A DNA stretch of 64,000 bases from the NCBI RefSeq assembly GCF_001029445.1, contig NZ_LDOT01000032.1, positions 1 to 64,000 on the forward strand. Reading direction: 5' to 3'. The stretch is from Photobacterium aquae. Lineage in GTDB: Bacteria; Pseudomonadota; Gammaproteobacteria; Enterobacterales; Vibrionaceae. A program made the position numbers and the translations under genes. Of the stretch, positions 7,634 to 17,610 are shown in pieces. Each line of letters starts with the position of its first letter. Position 1 is the first letter of the stretch. The notes under the pieces are model-generated. The model saw only the letters and a program-made list of their open reading frames with translations. It searched no databases and was not told the DNA's origin.

Positions 7634-10243
7634 ATGATTTATAAATTCAAAAAAAATCATTCTAGTTCGGCAATGCTCTTTCGTCCAATAGCTTATGATG
7701 AAAATCACCATTTGTTTATCTGTGATGATAACACCGCAGCAATGTCATTTATTTGTACACCACTCTGTGGGCGGAATGTTGATGTTGTTGAGAGTCTTGG
7801 GATGATGATGAACGATTATTACCCTGAAAATACAATGCTCTCATTTTCATTAGTTCCTAGTACCGATATAAAACAAGCACTTACTGCTTACGATAATATT
7901 AGACGTTTCCAAGAAGATTCTCTATCAAAACGCGTACATGACTCTGTGCTAGGATTTTATTGGGATGGGACTAATAAATATATTGAAGACGATCAATTTA
8001 CTAGAGTTAAGGATTATGTGGTAGTTGTCACTGCAAAAATTCCAGTGTCAAACATGGAACTAAGTTCTGATGAAATAGAAACATTTAAAAAAATACAGCG
8101 AACTATTTTATCAAGGTTGAATAGAGCAACGCTAAATCCAGTTAAAATGACTAGCAAGATGCTAGTTAATTTGATGAATATGTTGTTACAAAAAAAATTC
8201 GATGCAGAATGGCGAACTCTACCTCAAATCGAACCTGATGATAGTCGTGAACTTAATACGCAATTTCTACAGTACAATGTTCCAGTTATACCAAAAGATG
8301 ACGGCCTTCTTCTTGGTGAGCCAGATGATAATCCAATACATGTTAAAATGTTGACAGCGAGAAATCTTCCTAAAAAATCACATGTCGGTAAATCTTGGCT
8401 ATGGTATGGCGATCCATTTGAAGGGCATGGACATATAACGACTCCATTCTTAATAACTTTAAATATTCAATTTCCCAATAATCAAAAGAAAAAAGATGAG
8501 GCTGATACAAAATACAAATACTACACTCAACTAGTTCAAAAGAGAGTCCATAATTTCGCACCTAAAGTAGAAACAATCAAAAAAGATCTCGATGCATACA
8601 TACGAGAGCTGGTTAAATATCGGGCCATAAAAATTTCTCTATCTGCTGCTATATTTGGTAGTACAGAAGATGAAGCAGAATCTGCAATAGGCCATTTAGA
8701 TTCATACATGAAAGTACAGGGTGTGATTATGAGTCGTGAAACTCGATATTCGATCCCAAGCTTTGTTAACATGTTACCGATGGGGGCTGATTCTGGTGCT
8801 GTAATATTTTCACAACGTTATTTCACAATGGCATCTAGGCAAGTATTGCCTTTGCTTCCAATTTTTGCAGACTGGAAGGGAACAGGAACGCCAGCTCTGT
8901 TTTTTGTGTCTCGAACAGGGCAACTGATGACGTTCAGTTTGTTTGATAATCCAACAAACTATAATACGGTGATATATGCTGAATCAGGAGCGGGTAAATC
9001 AGTTCTCGGTAATGAGTTAATACGTTCATATTTAACGATGGGGGCTAAAATATGGGCCGTTGATGCTGGTGAGAGTTATAAAAAGCAATCCTTAGCATTT
9101 AACGGGAATTTTGTATCCTTTGATAGTGATACCGATTTTTCTCTTAATCCTTTTACAATGATCGATCCTGATGATCCCAACGCATTTGATGAGTCAGTTG
9201 AGACACTAACTAAGTTATTAACGATCATGGCATTCAAAAATGGAAATATCACTGATTATCAGGAGGAAAGTTTAACTAAGATTCTATATGAACTTTGGAC
9301 AGAAAAATCTACGTCCATGACTATTGATGATGTGGCAGAACTATGTAAAGAGAATGATGACAAACAAATTAGAGAGCTAGGGCATCAGTTATTTAGATTC
9401 ACATCAGGCGGGCCATTTGGTAAGTATTTTAATAAGCCGCATAACGTTTCATTTAAAGGTAATTTCAACGTTCTTGAACTTGATGGGTTATCTAAGAATG
9501 AATCATTACAGTCAGTAGTTCTTTATCTTCTCGTTGTACAAATTCAGCAAGAAATGTATGTAGAATACAAAAAAAATCGTGATATACCACGAATAGTTTT
9601 GATTGATGAAGCATGGCAATTACTCGGTAGTAGTGAAACTGTTACTAAATTCATGGAGCTAACAGCTCGTAGGGCGAGAAAATACAATGGTGCTTTGGTT
9701 ATCATTACGCAATCAATTAACGATTTACAAAAGACAGAGTCTGGCCGGGCTATTGCTGAAAACGCAGCTAATAGTCTCATATTAAAACAAAAGATATCCA
9801 CTTTGCAGGAGGCTGAGGAAAAGAATACAATGTCATTACCTGAATCTGGTTATCAATTATTACGTAAAGTAGTAACTGTTACTGGAAAATATTCTGAAGT
9901 ATTCTTTAATACAGGTGCAGGTATGGGGATAGGAAGATTGATTCTCGATCCTGCTAGGCTTTTGATGTATTCAACTCATTCGAAAGATAACTCAGCAATA
10001 GATAAATATTTACGAAAAAATTATGATATCCCAACGTCATTGATTAAGGTAATGGAAGAAAGAGGTATTAATGAACAATACACTCGGCCTTCATTTATGG
10101 ATTTTTTACCTAACAAAACTCGTTCTGATTTCAATTTTAATTTGTGTTTTGATAAAGGTAACTTTGATGATAATGCAGATGATATCGATTCGCTGATCTT
10201 CGATGGTGTTCGTGAAGAATATCAATCACATAATTCTATTTAA
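7634..10243 (+). CDS. traC: Conjugative transfer ATPase TraC (VirB4-like)
   Basis: An 869-residue ATPase that powers pilus assembly at the inner-membrane face. Walker A ESGAGKSV lies near residue 450, Walker B RIVLIDEAW near 653, and the ARRARKYNG and VIITQS segments after it are typical of VirB4/TraC. The N-terminal half fits the TraC N-domain. The start is supported by AAGGATGAGATTATT upstream. Length is normal for the family. Confidence 0.95.
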   Translation: MIYKFKKNHSSSAMLFRPIAYDENHHLFICDDNTAAMSFICTPLCGRNVDVVESLGMMMNDYYPENTMLSFSLVPSTDIKQALTAYDNIRRFQEDSLSKRVHDSVLGFYWDGTNKYIEDDQFTRVKDYVVVVTAKIPVSNMELSSDEIETFKKIQRTILSRLNRATLNPVKMTSKMLVNLMNMLLQKKFDAEWRTLPQIEPDDSRELNTQFLQYNVPVIPKDDGLLLGEPDDNPIHVKMLTARNLPKKSHVGKSWLWYGDPFEGHGHITTPFLITLNIQFPNNQKKKDEADTKYKYYTQLVQKRVHNFAPKVETIKKDLDAYIRELVKYRAIKISLSAAIFGSTEDEAESAIGHLDSYMKVQGVIMSRETRYSIPSFVNMLPMGADSGAVIFSQRYFTMASRQVLPLLPIFADWKGTGTPALFFVSRTGQLMTFSLFDNPTNYNTVIYAESGAGKSVLGNELIRSYLTMGAKIWAVDAGESYKKQSLAFNGNFVSFDSDTDFSLNPFTMIDPDDPNAFDESVETLTKLLTIMAFKNGNITDYQEESLTKILYELWTEKSTSMTIDDVAELCKENDDKQIRELGHQLFRFTSGGPFGKYFNKPHNVSFKGNFNVLELDGLSKNESLQSVVLYLLVVQIQQEMYVEYKKNRDIPRIVLIDEAWQLLGSSETVTKFMELTARRARKYNGALVIITQSINDLQKTESGRAIAENAANSLILKQKISTLQEAEEKNTMSLPESGYQLLRKVVTVTGKYSEVFFNTGAGMGIGRLILDPARLLMYSTHSKDNSAIDKYLRKNYDIPTSLIKVMEERGINEQYTRPSFMDFLPNKTRSDFNFNLCFDKGNFDDNADDIDSLIFDGVREEYQSHNSI

Positions 10244-10289
10244 TCAGTATAGGCTGTTCTATTTGTTTAGCTGCTAAATAATTTTAATG

Positions 10290-10312
10290 TGGCCTCATTG
10301 GAGGCCATTTTT
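10290..10312 (+). terminator. Intrinsic terminator between traC and the signal-peptidase gene
   Basis: TGGCCTC (10290-10296) and GAGGCCA (10301-10307) form a GC-rich stem with a 4-nt loop, followed directly by TTTTT. It sits inside the tra gene series in an 86-nt gap, so it could attenuate expression of the distal tra genes relative to traC. Confidence 0.7.
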
Positions 10313-10329
10313 GTGGTTAAAAGGTATTT

Positions 10330-10827
10330 ATGAAACATCAGCATCCATTATTATTTCCAATCAAACTTATATGGGTTGGTATATTTATTTTTGCATTGTT
10401 GCATTATATTTTAGAATCGGTTTCTTTTGTCTTCGATTTTCAAGAAGATAAATGCATACCTGAATATTCAGTTTATCTTGTTTTAAAAAAACAACGTAAT
10501 GTAAAAAAAGGTGGAATATATTCATTTTATTTTTCAGGTAATAAATTCTATGGAAAGAATACAATATTTGGCAAGTATGTCATTGGTGTTGAAGGGGATA
10601 AGGTTTCCATTAGAAAAAACGGATTATTTATAAATGATGAACTTTATTCTAAATCTGAAAAGTATAAAGAAATTCATTTCGACAACCCTAGTGATATGTA
10701 TAAAGATTTCATAATTAAAAAAGGGAGTTACTTTTTTGGGGCGAAATCTCAAAACTCATATGATTCAAGGTATTACGGAACAGTTGATAAAACACAAATT
10801 ATAGGAAGGATGATCCCATTATGGTGA
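10330..10827 (+). CDS. trhF: S26-family signal peptidase of the transfer system
   Basis: A 165-residue membrane-anchored serine protease. It has one transmembrane segment (about 12-34), then the catalytic-serine region DKCIPEYSVYLV (Ser47) and the lysine region GKYVIGVEGDKV (Lys82), the Ser/Lys dyad arrangement of leader peptidases. In SXT and IncHI elements the equivalent (TrhF/TraF) lies between traC and traW and is thought to process pilin or other exported Tra proteins. Its end overlaps traW by 7 nt. Confidence 0.85.
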   Translation: MKHQHPLLFPIKLIWVGIFIFALLHYILESVSFVFDFQEDKCIPEYSVYLVLKKQRNVKKGGIYSFYFSGNKFYGKNTIFGKYVIGVEGDKVSIRKNGLFINDELYSKSEKYKEIHFDNPSDMYKDFIIKKGSYFFGAKSQNSYDSRYYGTVDKTQIIGRMIPLW

Positions 10828-11984
10828 GAATAATAATATTTAGTATTTTGTTTGTTTTTAATACACAAGCTTTTGCTGACGATGATTTGTTTAAATCTTT
10901 ATCAAAAGAATCAGACAATTATGTTTTGGATCATGATTTGTTACAGCAACTAAAAAAACCCATGCAGCACGGACAATTTGAAGAAGCTAAGTCATTTGGT
11001 CGTTCATTGGCATTTAGTCAGCAACAAAATTTTTCACCAATAAAGGATGAGTTAGAAATAAACAGTGATATTCATTATGAAGTGTTAATTTCTGATGAAA
11101 TGGGACTGGAAAATATACGGGCAATATTGAGCCAGATAGCATCGTCAGGGTATCCAGTTACTTTTTATATCAAAGGTATGTTACCGACAGAAAAAACGCT
11201 TAATGATGTATTCAAGCGTTCTTTTTCCTATGTCCAAGGCATTGAACCTATACCTTCATTACAATTAGACCCTAATCGATTTGAAAACGTTTCATCTGTT
11301 CCTTTTACTCGGATGATAAAGGGAGATAATTTGCTCTTATCCGTGCATGGCGTGATTAATCCTCGCTGGTTGAATGAGCAGTATGATTCTGGGAAACGTG
11401 GTTATCAAGAGAAGCAAGGTGAAACCTTCCCTGTTACTGAAATTTCACCAACTGTTGTTGCAATGGAACGAGCGAAGTCACTTGATGCTGAGTCGATAAT
11501 AGCCCGCGCGAAGGACAATTACTGGCGGAAAATTGAATTTGAGTATGTACCAAATGCTTATAAGACACAGCAACGCACATTTATACCTGAAATTATTATA
11601 CCTAGTAGTATTACCACACCTGACGGCAAAGTTGTTGCCGCTGCTGGAAAAACACTAAATTTGTTAGAAACTATTCCGTTTACTCGACAATTGATAGTGT
11701 TTGATGCAACAGACCCTCGGCAAATTGAATTTGTGAAAAACATCGAAGATCACCGTTCTGCCAATACTGTATTGATTAGTACCAAATTCAATCGTGAGCG
11801 GAAATGGGAGGCTATTAATGATGTTGAAGCTGAACTGCAAAACTCTGTTTATCAACTGAATAACGATCTTATTAAAGGTTTTGATATACAGGTCGTCCCA
11901 TGCATCATAACGGCAGATAATGACAATAAATTCTTTTCGATTCAAGAGTTTGATGTGAGGGACTTAAATGAACATCATAAATAA
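10821..11984 (+). CDS. traW: TraW with fused TrbC domain
   Basis: A 387-residue periplasmic protein with a signal peptide (cleavage near QAFA). Residues about 88-175 (DEMGLENIRAIL, YPVTFYIKGMLP) match F-type TrbC, and the later part (VVAMERAKSLDAESIIARAK, ARTINLLETIP-like segment, DATDPRQI) matches TraW. The fused arrangement is usual in the SXT/IncHI group. TraW and TrbC help pilus extension and channel assembly. It overlaps both neighbours. Confidence 0.88.
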   Translation: MVRIIIFSILFVFNTQAFADDDLFKSLSKESDNYVLDHDLLQQLKKPMQHGQFEEAKSFGRSLAFSQQQNFSPIKDELEINSDIHYEVLISDEMGLENIRAILSQIASSGYPVTFYIKGMLPTEKTLNDVFKRSFSYVQGIEPIPSLQLDPNRFENVSSVPFTRMIKGDNLLLSVHGVINPRWLNEQYDSGKRGYQEKQGETFPVTEISPTVVAMERAKSLDAESIIARAKDNYWRKIEFEYVPNAYKTQQRTFIPEIIIPSSITTPDGKVVAAAGKTLNLLETIPFTRQLIVFDATDPRQIEFVKNIEDHRSANTVLISTKFNRERKWEAINDVEAELQNSVYQLNNDLIKGFDIQVVPCIITADNDNKFFSIQEFDVRDLNEHHK

Positions 11985-13038
11985 AATAGCTGTAATAGCA
12001 TGTTCGATCATGTTGATTTTAGCATTTTCGACAGTCAGAGCTAATGAGGGGGTTGAAAATGGAGGGGGAAGCGAAACATCACCAATTGGTTCTTGCCAAA
12101 CGGGCAATCTACTGTCAGCTAACCTAATAAACGATGTTCCTTGGTCTGCAATGTATCCGATTAAGTTAGCTGGAATTCAAATTAGTCCAAATGGAGATAA
12201 ACCGGACTATGCCAGTAATAAACGAGCATGTGCTTGCCAAGATGACTTAGGCATTTATGTGCCCGGGCTTGTTCAGAGTATGTGGGAGCCTGCGAGACTT
12301 GTCGAACTAGTTAGGCAGCCGAACTGTTTTATTTCAATGAATGGGGCTGAAATAGAGCTAACGAGTGGGCGTAAAAGAGGAAAGGTTGGGCATTCTTCAC
12401 ATGGCCGCGAAGATAAGCGAAATCAAACGGGTTTTTGGCATTACCACTATTATTCATATCCGCTATTGCTCATGCTGGAAATGATAGTTCCTAATCGATG
12501 TTCTGACGGGCAAATGGGTATGGATCTTCTATATTTATCAGAATTAGATGCAACGTGGAACGATCCCGAGTTATCATTTTTTACTACACCAGAAGCTGCC
12601 ATTTTTTCAAATCCTATCGCTCTGGCGGCTTGCATTACCGATGCTGCATCCTCGACAGCAGGAAATCCGATGGAGTCATTGTATTGGTGTGCTGGAGCGT
12701 GGGGATCTCTATATCCATTCACAGGATATACGACTAATAATGGTTCTATAGCAACTAAAACATCTTTGTTAGCAACTCGTGCTGTTGCGGCCCTACACCG
12801 AAGAATGCTGGCATTTAAAACAGCAGGCAATGAGGCTCTATGTGATAGCGAACTGTATCCGACTATTCCAAAGCAACAATACAAAATGAATATGATGTAT
12901 CCGGTTGCTGAATCACAAGGAACACACAATATTGGAGAATCCACGTTTACTTGGGGGGAATGGCGTAACATTCCATCTCGTGAAGATTCTGTCTATATGT
13001 TGTGGCGATGGAATGATTGTTGTATGACTTATTATTGA
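11968..13038 (+). CDS. traU: Conjugal transfer protein TraU
   Basis: A 356-residue exported protein with a signal peptide ending near VRA. Cysteine-rich segments such as CACQDD, GIYVPGLVQSMWEPARLVE and the C-terminal WRWNDCCM are characteristic of TraU, a periplasmic protein needed for DNA transfer more than for pilus assembly. It starts 17 nt inside the end of traW. Confidence 0.93.
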   Translation: MNIINKIAVIACSIMLILAFSTVRANEGVENGGGSETSPIGSCQTGNLLSANLINDVPWSAMYPIKLAGIQISPNGDKPDYASNKRACACQDDLGIYVPGLVQSMWEPARLVELVRQPNCFISMNGAEIELTSGRKRGKVGHSSHGREDKRNQTGFWHYHYYSYPLLLMLEMIVPNRCSDGQMGMDLLYLSELDATWNDPELSFFTTPEAAIFSNPIALAACITDAASSTAGNPMESLYWCAGAWGSLYPFTGYTTNNGSIATKTSLLATRAVAALHRRMLAFKTAGNEALCDSELYPTIPKQQYKMNMMYPVAESQGTHNIGESTFTWGEWRNIPSREDSVYMLWRWNDCCMTYY

Positions 13039-13055
13039 TGATAGGGATGTTTTAG

Positions 13056-16000
13056 ATGAAAATTTTCACACAACGTTTGATTAGTTATCTATTGATCATT
13101 ACCACTCAATCAATGTATTCAACTTATGCTTTTAGTTTTCAGGCGAGTGTTTCAGAGGATGAGTCAGAAGTATTCGATCATTATGTGAATGAAGCTAGTA
13201 AATATGCTAAGGAATTGCGTTCGAAAGTATCCATACCTATTGTAGATAATGAAGGTAATATTTCAGTAAATGGTGAACAGTTAATGACTGTTGATGAAAT
13301 TACTGGCGTGAAAGATAGTGACTCAATGCCTGTTGATATAGATGGAACATATGGAAATGATGCGGCAATAATAAAGGCTGGGGAAGATGCCAATCGCTAT
13401 TATCAGCATGGTATTGATGGAGATGGCAATAAAATTAATAATCCATCATATGATGCGTATAATTTTTTGCATGATTCATTTGGGAAACAAAAACCTAATT
13501 TAGATAACGATCCTATCTGGGATGTGACGGATAATGTATTTAATAATTTGGAAGAAATATCAGAGAGTTTTTCAAAATGTAAAATTAGCACTGAATTTCT
13601 ACCAAATGGAGACAAGCCGATCCATGTGCCCAAACTGGAATATTGTGAAAGAGTATTAGCGATTGAAGACAGTTTTACTGTTTCACATGACTATGATGTT
13701 GGAGTGTTAAGGCATCATAGTGGGCCTGTTAATATGTTATCGTGTGGAGAGGGGTGTGTTAAAGCGTGGATAGGAACAGTTGGTGATGACTATTTTGGTG
13801 GAAGGTGCAAGATTTATGAAGAAGAAATGTCTATTGAAGTTTTACGGCCAGATGCAATAAGTAAAGTTACACTAGAATACTCAAAATTCGATGATTATCA
13901 TCAAGTATGGATAAATGATAGCCGGGTCTATAATGGCCCTAATGAAAATTTTCCACCTGAAACCGATGGGCCATGTGAGTTGGGAACATCATGGCAAAAA
14001 AGACCCAATATTGATCTAACTAGATTTTTTAGAGATTCCAAACCTAACAGTCAAATTCCTATAAAAACCAGAACATCTGTTACTGGGGGGGGAGAAGGGT
14101 ATTCTCGCTTACAAATAAATTTTGATCCAAAATCTATTGTTGCCAATGATGTATGGTTGCCAAAAAGTGATATGGATAAAGCACTAGATATTATACAGCA
14201 ATCAGATGATGGAATATGTAAAGCATCGATTCAATGTTTAGATATGCCTGCATTGGATGTGAATGGTTGTACAACGATTAATGGACATCAAGTATGTGAA
14301 TCAAACTTTAAGCCATCCCCATTTCCAAATATCAGTCCGATGTGTCGAAAGATGTCTGTGACATCTAGTTGTAAATCACCTGATACTGAAATTTGTTGGG
14401 AGAACCTATCTGGTGAAACTGTATGTTATGACAATGACAATGTTGCCGAACAGAATACTTGCCAGCCATATGAATCGAATGTGTTTCCGAATAAGCCTGA
14501 CAAAAAATGTTCATTTGTAAAGAGTGAATGTATGGATGGTGGAATGTCAAATTCTGGTACATGTTACATATACGAAGATACTTATGACTGTGGTTTTACT
14601 GTTGGAGATACAGGTGGTGATAATGTTGAAATTATTGACTGTGATGGTGAATTACGCTGCGTTGGTGAGGATTGTATAACCGCTGAAAAAGACGGAGCTA
14701 ATAAAGATTTTGGGCAAGTTGTCGGTTATCTAGAAATGCTCAAATATGCTAAGGCAGATATGCAGTGTGAAAATGTACCTGAATCTCCATATCAACCTGA
14801 GTCACCGCCTGATGAATATTATCCTATTCCTGTATGTAAAGATGGTTTTCTTTATGATGTATTGACAGATAAGTGTTTACAAAAAAAATCATGTGAATTT
14901 GATAATAGTAACTTTTATTCTGTTGACTTACGTTCTGGTATCGAAGTGAAAGCAAGAGGCAATGTTATAGCTGATAGTGATGATGTAAGAGAATGTTCGC
15001 CCATAGAAAATGGTGATGTGATTTATACTTGTGGTACAGAAAAAAAACGAGAATCAACAAAAATAGATCATGAAATATGTACGAATATCTATGATCACAA
15101 AACAGAAATAGGCTGTCCAGATAAGGGTCATGCTGTTCATCCGGCTAACGGATTATGTAATGTACTACCTGTGTATCAATGTGAGTCTGGTTCGGCATTG
15201 GTAGATAAAGGTGGGAACAAATTTGATGACAGTAATTATACGTGTGAAAAAATAACAGAGAAACCCGCAAATGGATTTTGCCCGAATGGAACACAGCTCG
15301 TGGGAGACAGTTGTATTGGATTTGTCGAACCTTTGAAAGTATGCAAAGAAGGTGTGATAAATAATGATGGTGTTTGTGAGGTTTCTAAAAATCAATGTAA
15401 ATTTGATAGAGATTCTTCCTATTTTTCAACAACCACAGACTCTGTTTTTACCAATGGTGATGTGTGGAAGATCAATAATAAATGCCTAGAGGTTGCAGGT
15501 GAAAGCCCAGAGCATGAAATTTATATGGGCTACTTTTGTGGGAATAATGGTGTAGATCTCAGACCTCAATATGGTGTTGTTGGGAAAGGTAAATTACGAC
15601 GTCACAAAAAAACAGATAGATGCAACAATATTATATTTGATAAGTATTATGAGAATGGAAAAGAGAGTAATGTTTTTTCAGGATTAAAAAGTGAAGTTAT
15701 CCCAAAAATTTGTCTTGGAGGGGAGGACACTAAGTTCTATGAGATATGCACAAAAGAACTTTCTTATATACCTGCAATTAGTGAATGCCCTGATGGCTCT
15801 GTTTTAGAAGGCGATAAGTGTAAAATAATTTCAGAACCTAATTTTGGTTGTGATAATGGAACATATAATCCAGAGAATCAGACTTGTGAGGAAAAAGCAT
15901 ATTCAGATCCAATAAAGAAATGCCCGGCTACTTATCCTAAATGGGATAAAGTGACAAATACCTGTAAAAAGGCTGATTTGTCGCTAGATGAATATTTCCC

Positions 16001-17330
16001 CAAACCGAGTAACTTTTTATCTCTACCTAAACGTATGAGGATGTTTGATCAGTCATGGGCCAAAGATGGATTAGATGATAATGCTTCTAATAAAGAGAAA
16101 GAGGATTTAACTGCTAAAGAAAAAATTTATGCTCATGCATTATTAAAGATTGATGGTTTAAATAGTTTATCTGGTGAGCTGTCTGAAAATGAAAAAATGG
16201 AATTTAATAATATAAAGCGGCACATGGTAAATGATTTCTTAGTCAATTCGAATCCTAATGTATATAAGCATTCCGTTTCTGATAAGTCTGGAGGGACTGG
16301 AGACGTAAATTGCCAGATATTTGGGGCAGAAGCTGCGTATTGTAAAAAAGCAATGGGTGGCGTACAGGATTGCTGTACTAGCCCATCATCAATATCGTTG
16401 GGTGATTATATTAAAATGACTAATACAATGATTCAACTGGATGGTATGACGGCAGAGCTTGAGTTAATAGGTGACTATACGGGGGTATGGAAACCTGCTC
16501 AAGAGTACGCTGGTGAGGTGATGGATAATGTGCTATCGACGATTAATGAGACATTGTTTAGCTCATCTAAAGATGTTGCTGTTGGAACGGCCACTGACAC
16601 TATTTCAATGGAGGTTTTCAAAGAGAAAGCAATGCAAGCAACGTTTGATTTTATGACTGATATGTTTGGTGAGCAGGTTGCAGGCTTATTTTTTAATAAT
16701 GCAGGTGGAAGCCTTGAGTTATCGAGCGGTATGCAATCAGCGGCTACCGTTATGATGTATGTATATTATGCTTATCTGGTGTACGTCATTGTTAATCTCC
16801 TTATCGATATAATATGGGAGTGTTCGGAAGATGAATTTAGTTTAGCAATGAAGCGAGATCTTCTATCAACGCATAGTATTGGCTCTTATTGTGCTAATGA
16901 AGCATTAGGGCTATGTATTGAAAAACGTGAGGTTCATTGTGTATTTAATTCACCAGTATCTCGAATCATGATGGAGCAAATTTACCGTCAACCTCAAATG
17001 CAAGCAAGAGGTTATTCATGGGGCACACCTGAAAATCCAGTATGTAGAGGGATATGGACGGAAGATTTACAGTATGTTGATTTTGATAAAATAAACATGG
17101 ATGAGTGGGTGGCAATACTGAAAGAAACAGATAACTTTCCAGACAAAAGTAACATTAATACTGAATCACTTACGGGGATTGATAACTTCTTAAATGTAAA
17201 TAAAGATGATCCACGATTAAATATCGAAGAAAGAACGCGTGAAAAAATGACAAAAGAAGACGGTAGTATGATGGACGGAGATAAATTATTACGGGATTCA
17301 TATGAGCATAAATGGCAAAGTTTACAATAA
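13056..17330 (+). CDS. traN: Mating-pair stabilisation protein TraN, unusually long
   Basis: A 1,424-residue outer-membrane protein with a signal peptide (cleavage near TYA) and many cysteines. The C-terminal third (CQIFGAEAAYC, QDCCTSP, CVFNSPVSRI) is the conserved TraN core. The middle, about residues 590-970, carries repeated small cysteine units of the type C-x-G-x-L-x(2)-GD-x-C, for example near 594, 741 and 911. F TraN is about 600 residues, so the central part is greatly expanded; it probably forms the surface region that contacts the recipient. A terminator follows. Confidence 0.92.
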   Translation: MKIFTQRLISYLLIITTQSMYSTYAFSFQASVSEDESEVFDHYVNEASKYAKELRSKVSIPIVDNEGNISVNGEQLMTVDEITGVKDSDSMPVDIDGTYGNDAAIIKAGEDANRYYQHGIDGDGNKINNPSYDAYNFLHDSFGKQKPNLDNDPIWDVTDNVFNNLEEISESFSKCKISTEFLPNGDKPIHVPKLEYCERVLAIEDSFTVSHDYDVGVLRHHSGPVNMLSCGEGCVKAWIGTVGDDYFGGRCKIYEEEMSIEVLRPDAISKVTLEYSKFDDYHQVWINDSRVYNGPNENFPPETDGPCELGTSWQKRPNIDLTRFFRDSKPNSQIPIKTRTSVTGGGEGYSRLQINFDPKSIVANDVWLPKSDMDKALDIIQQSDDGICKASIQCLDMPALDVNGCTTINGHQVCESNFKPSPFPNISPMCRKMSVTSSCKSPDTEICWENLSGETVCYDNDNVAEQNTCQPYESNVFPNKPDKKCSFVKSECMDGGMSNSGTCYIYEDTYDCGFTVGDTGGDNVEIIDCDGELRCVGEDCITAEKDGANKDFGQVVGYLEMLKYAKADMQCENVPESPYQPESPPDEYYPIPVCKDGFLYDVLTDKCLQKKSCEFDNSNFYSVDLRSGIEVKARGNVIADSDDVRECSPIENGDVIYTCGTEKKRESTKIDHEICTNIYDHKTEIGCPDKGHAVHPANGLCNVLPVYQCESGSALVDKGGNKFDDSNYTCEKITEKPANGFCPNGTQLVGDSCIGFVEPLKVCKEGVINNDGVCEVSKNQCKFDRDSSYFSTTTDSVFTNGDVWKINNKCLEVAGESPEHEIYMGYFCGNNGVDLRPQYGVVGKGKLRRHKKTDRCNNIIFDKYYENGKESNVFSGLKSEVIPKICLGGEDTKFYEICTKELSYIPAISECPDGSVLEGDKCKIISEPNFGCDNGTYNPENQTCEEKAYSDPIKKCPATYPKWDKVTNTCKKADLSLDEYFPKPSNFLSLPKRMRMFDQSWAKDGLDDNASNKEKEDLTAKEKIYAHALLKIDGLNSLSGELSENEKMEFNNIKRHMVNDFLVNSNPNVYKHSVSDKSGGTGDVNCQIFGAEAAYCKKAMGGVQDCCTSPSSISLGDYIKMTNTMIQLDGMTAELELIGDYTGVWKPAQEYAGEVMDNVLSTINETLFSSSKDVAVGTATDTISMEVFKEKAMQATFDFMTDMFGEQVAGLFFNNAGGSLELSSGMQSAATVMMYVYYAYLVYVIVNLLIDIIWECSEDEFSLAMKRDLLSTHSIGSYCANEALGLCIEKREVHCVFNSPVSRIMMEQIYRQPQMQARGYSWGTPENPVCRGIWTEDLQYVDFDKINMDEWVAILKETDNFPDKSNINTESLTGIDNFLNVNKDDPRLNIEERTREKMTKEDGSMMDGDKLLRDSYEHKWQSLQ

Positions 17331-17342
17331 TTGACAACTCAA

Positions 17343-17367
17343 CCCCCGTTATACGGGGGTTTTTTTT
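17343..17367. terminator. Terminator closing the traL-N operon
   Basis: CCCCCGT (17343-17349) and ACGGGGG (17353-17359) form a 7-bp stem with a 3-nt loop followed by eight T. It is the strongest intrinsic terminator of the left half and marks the end of the tra block. The 3' end of a small minus-strand gene overlaps it. Confidence 0.9.
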
Positions 17368-17501
17368 ACATTTAATTCAAATCCACAAATAGGACACAAG
17401 AAAACACTACGGCCCTGTTTGATATTTTTTTTAGAAAGGCTTGCTCCACATGGACATATTTTTTTATCACTTAAAGTGAATGACGTATTTATACTTTCCA
17501 A
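17349..17501 (-). CDS. Small zinc-ribbon protein (50 residues)
   Basis: Reading the minus strand from TTG 17501 gives a 50-residue protein with two cysteine pairs, ICPCGASL and FLCPICGFEL, a compact zinc ribbon. AGGA lies 8 nt before the TTG, and there is no better in-frame ATG. The coding end runs into the traN terminator. It stands alone between the tra and pil operons, pointing away from pil. The paired cysteines argue for a real gene; the TTG start and short length lower confidence. Function is unknown; such ribbons often bind nucleic acid or proteins. Confidence 0.5.
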   Translation of the reverse strand: MESINTSFTLSDKKICPCGASLSKKNIKQGRSVFLCPICGFELNVKKTPV

Positions 17502-17610
17502 TTTAAAAATCCTAGTTATATTCTAACAATATATCTTGAATATTAATAATAAACGATTAATATAGCAATAACCACATTTGTTCCTCCAAAATCATATAGC
17601 AGGTAATGAA

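Noticed and set aside
12450..12971. 173-residue minus-strand frame opposite traU
   Set aside because: Antisense shadow of a well-conserved gene; no ribosome site and no recognised motif.
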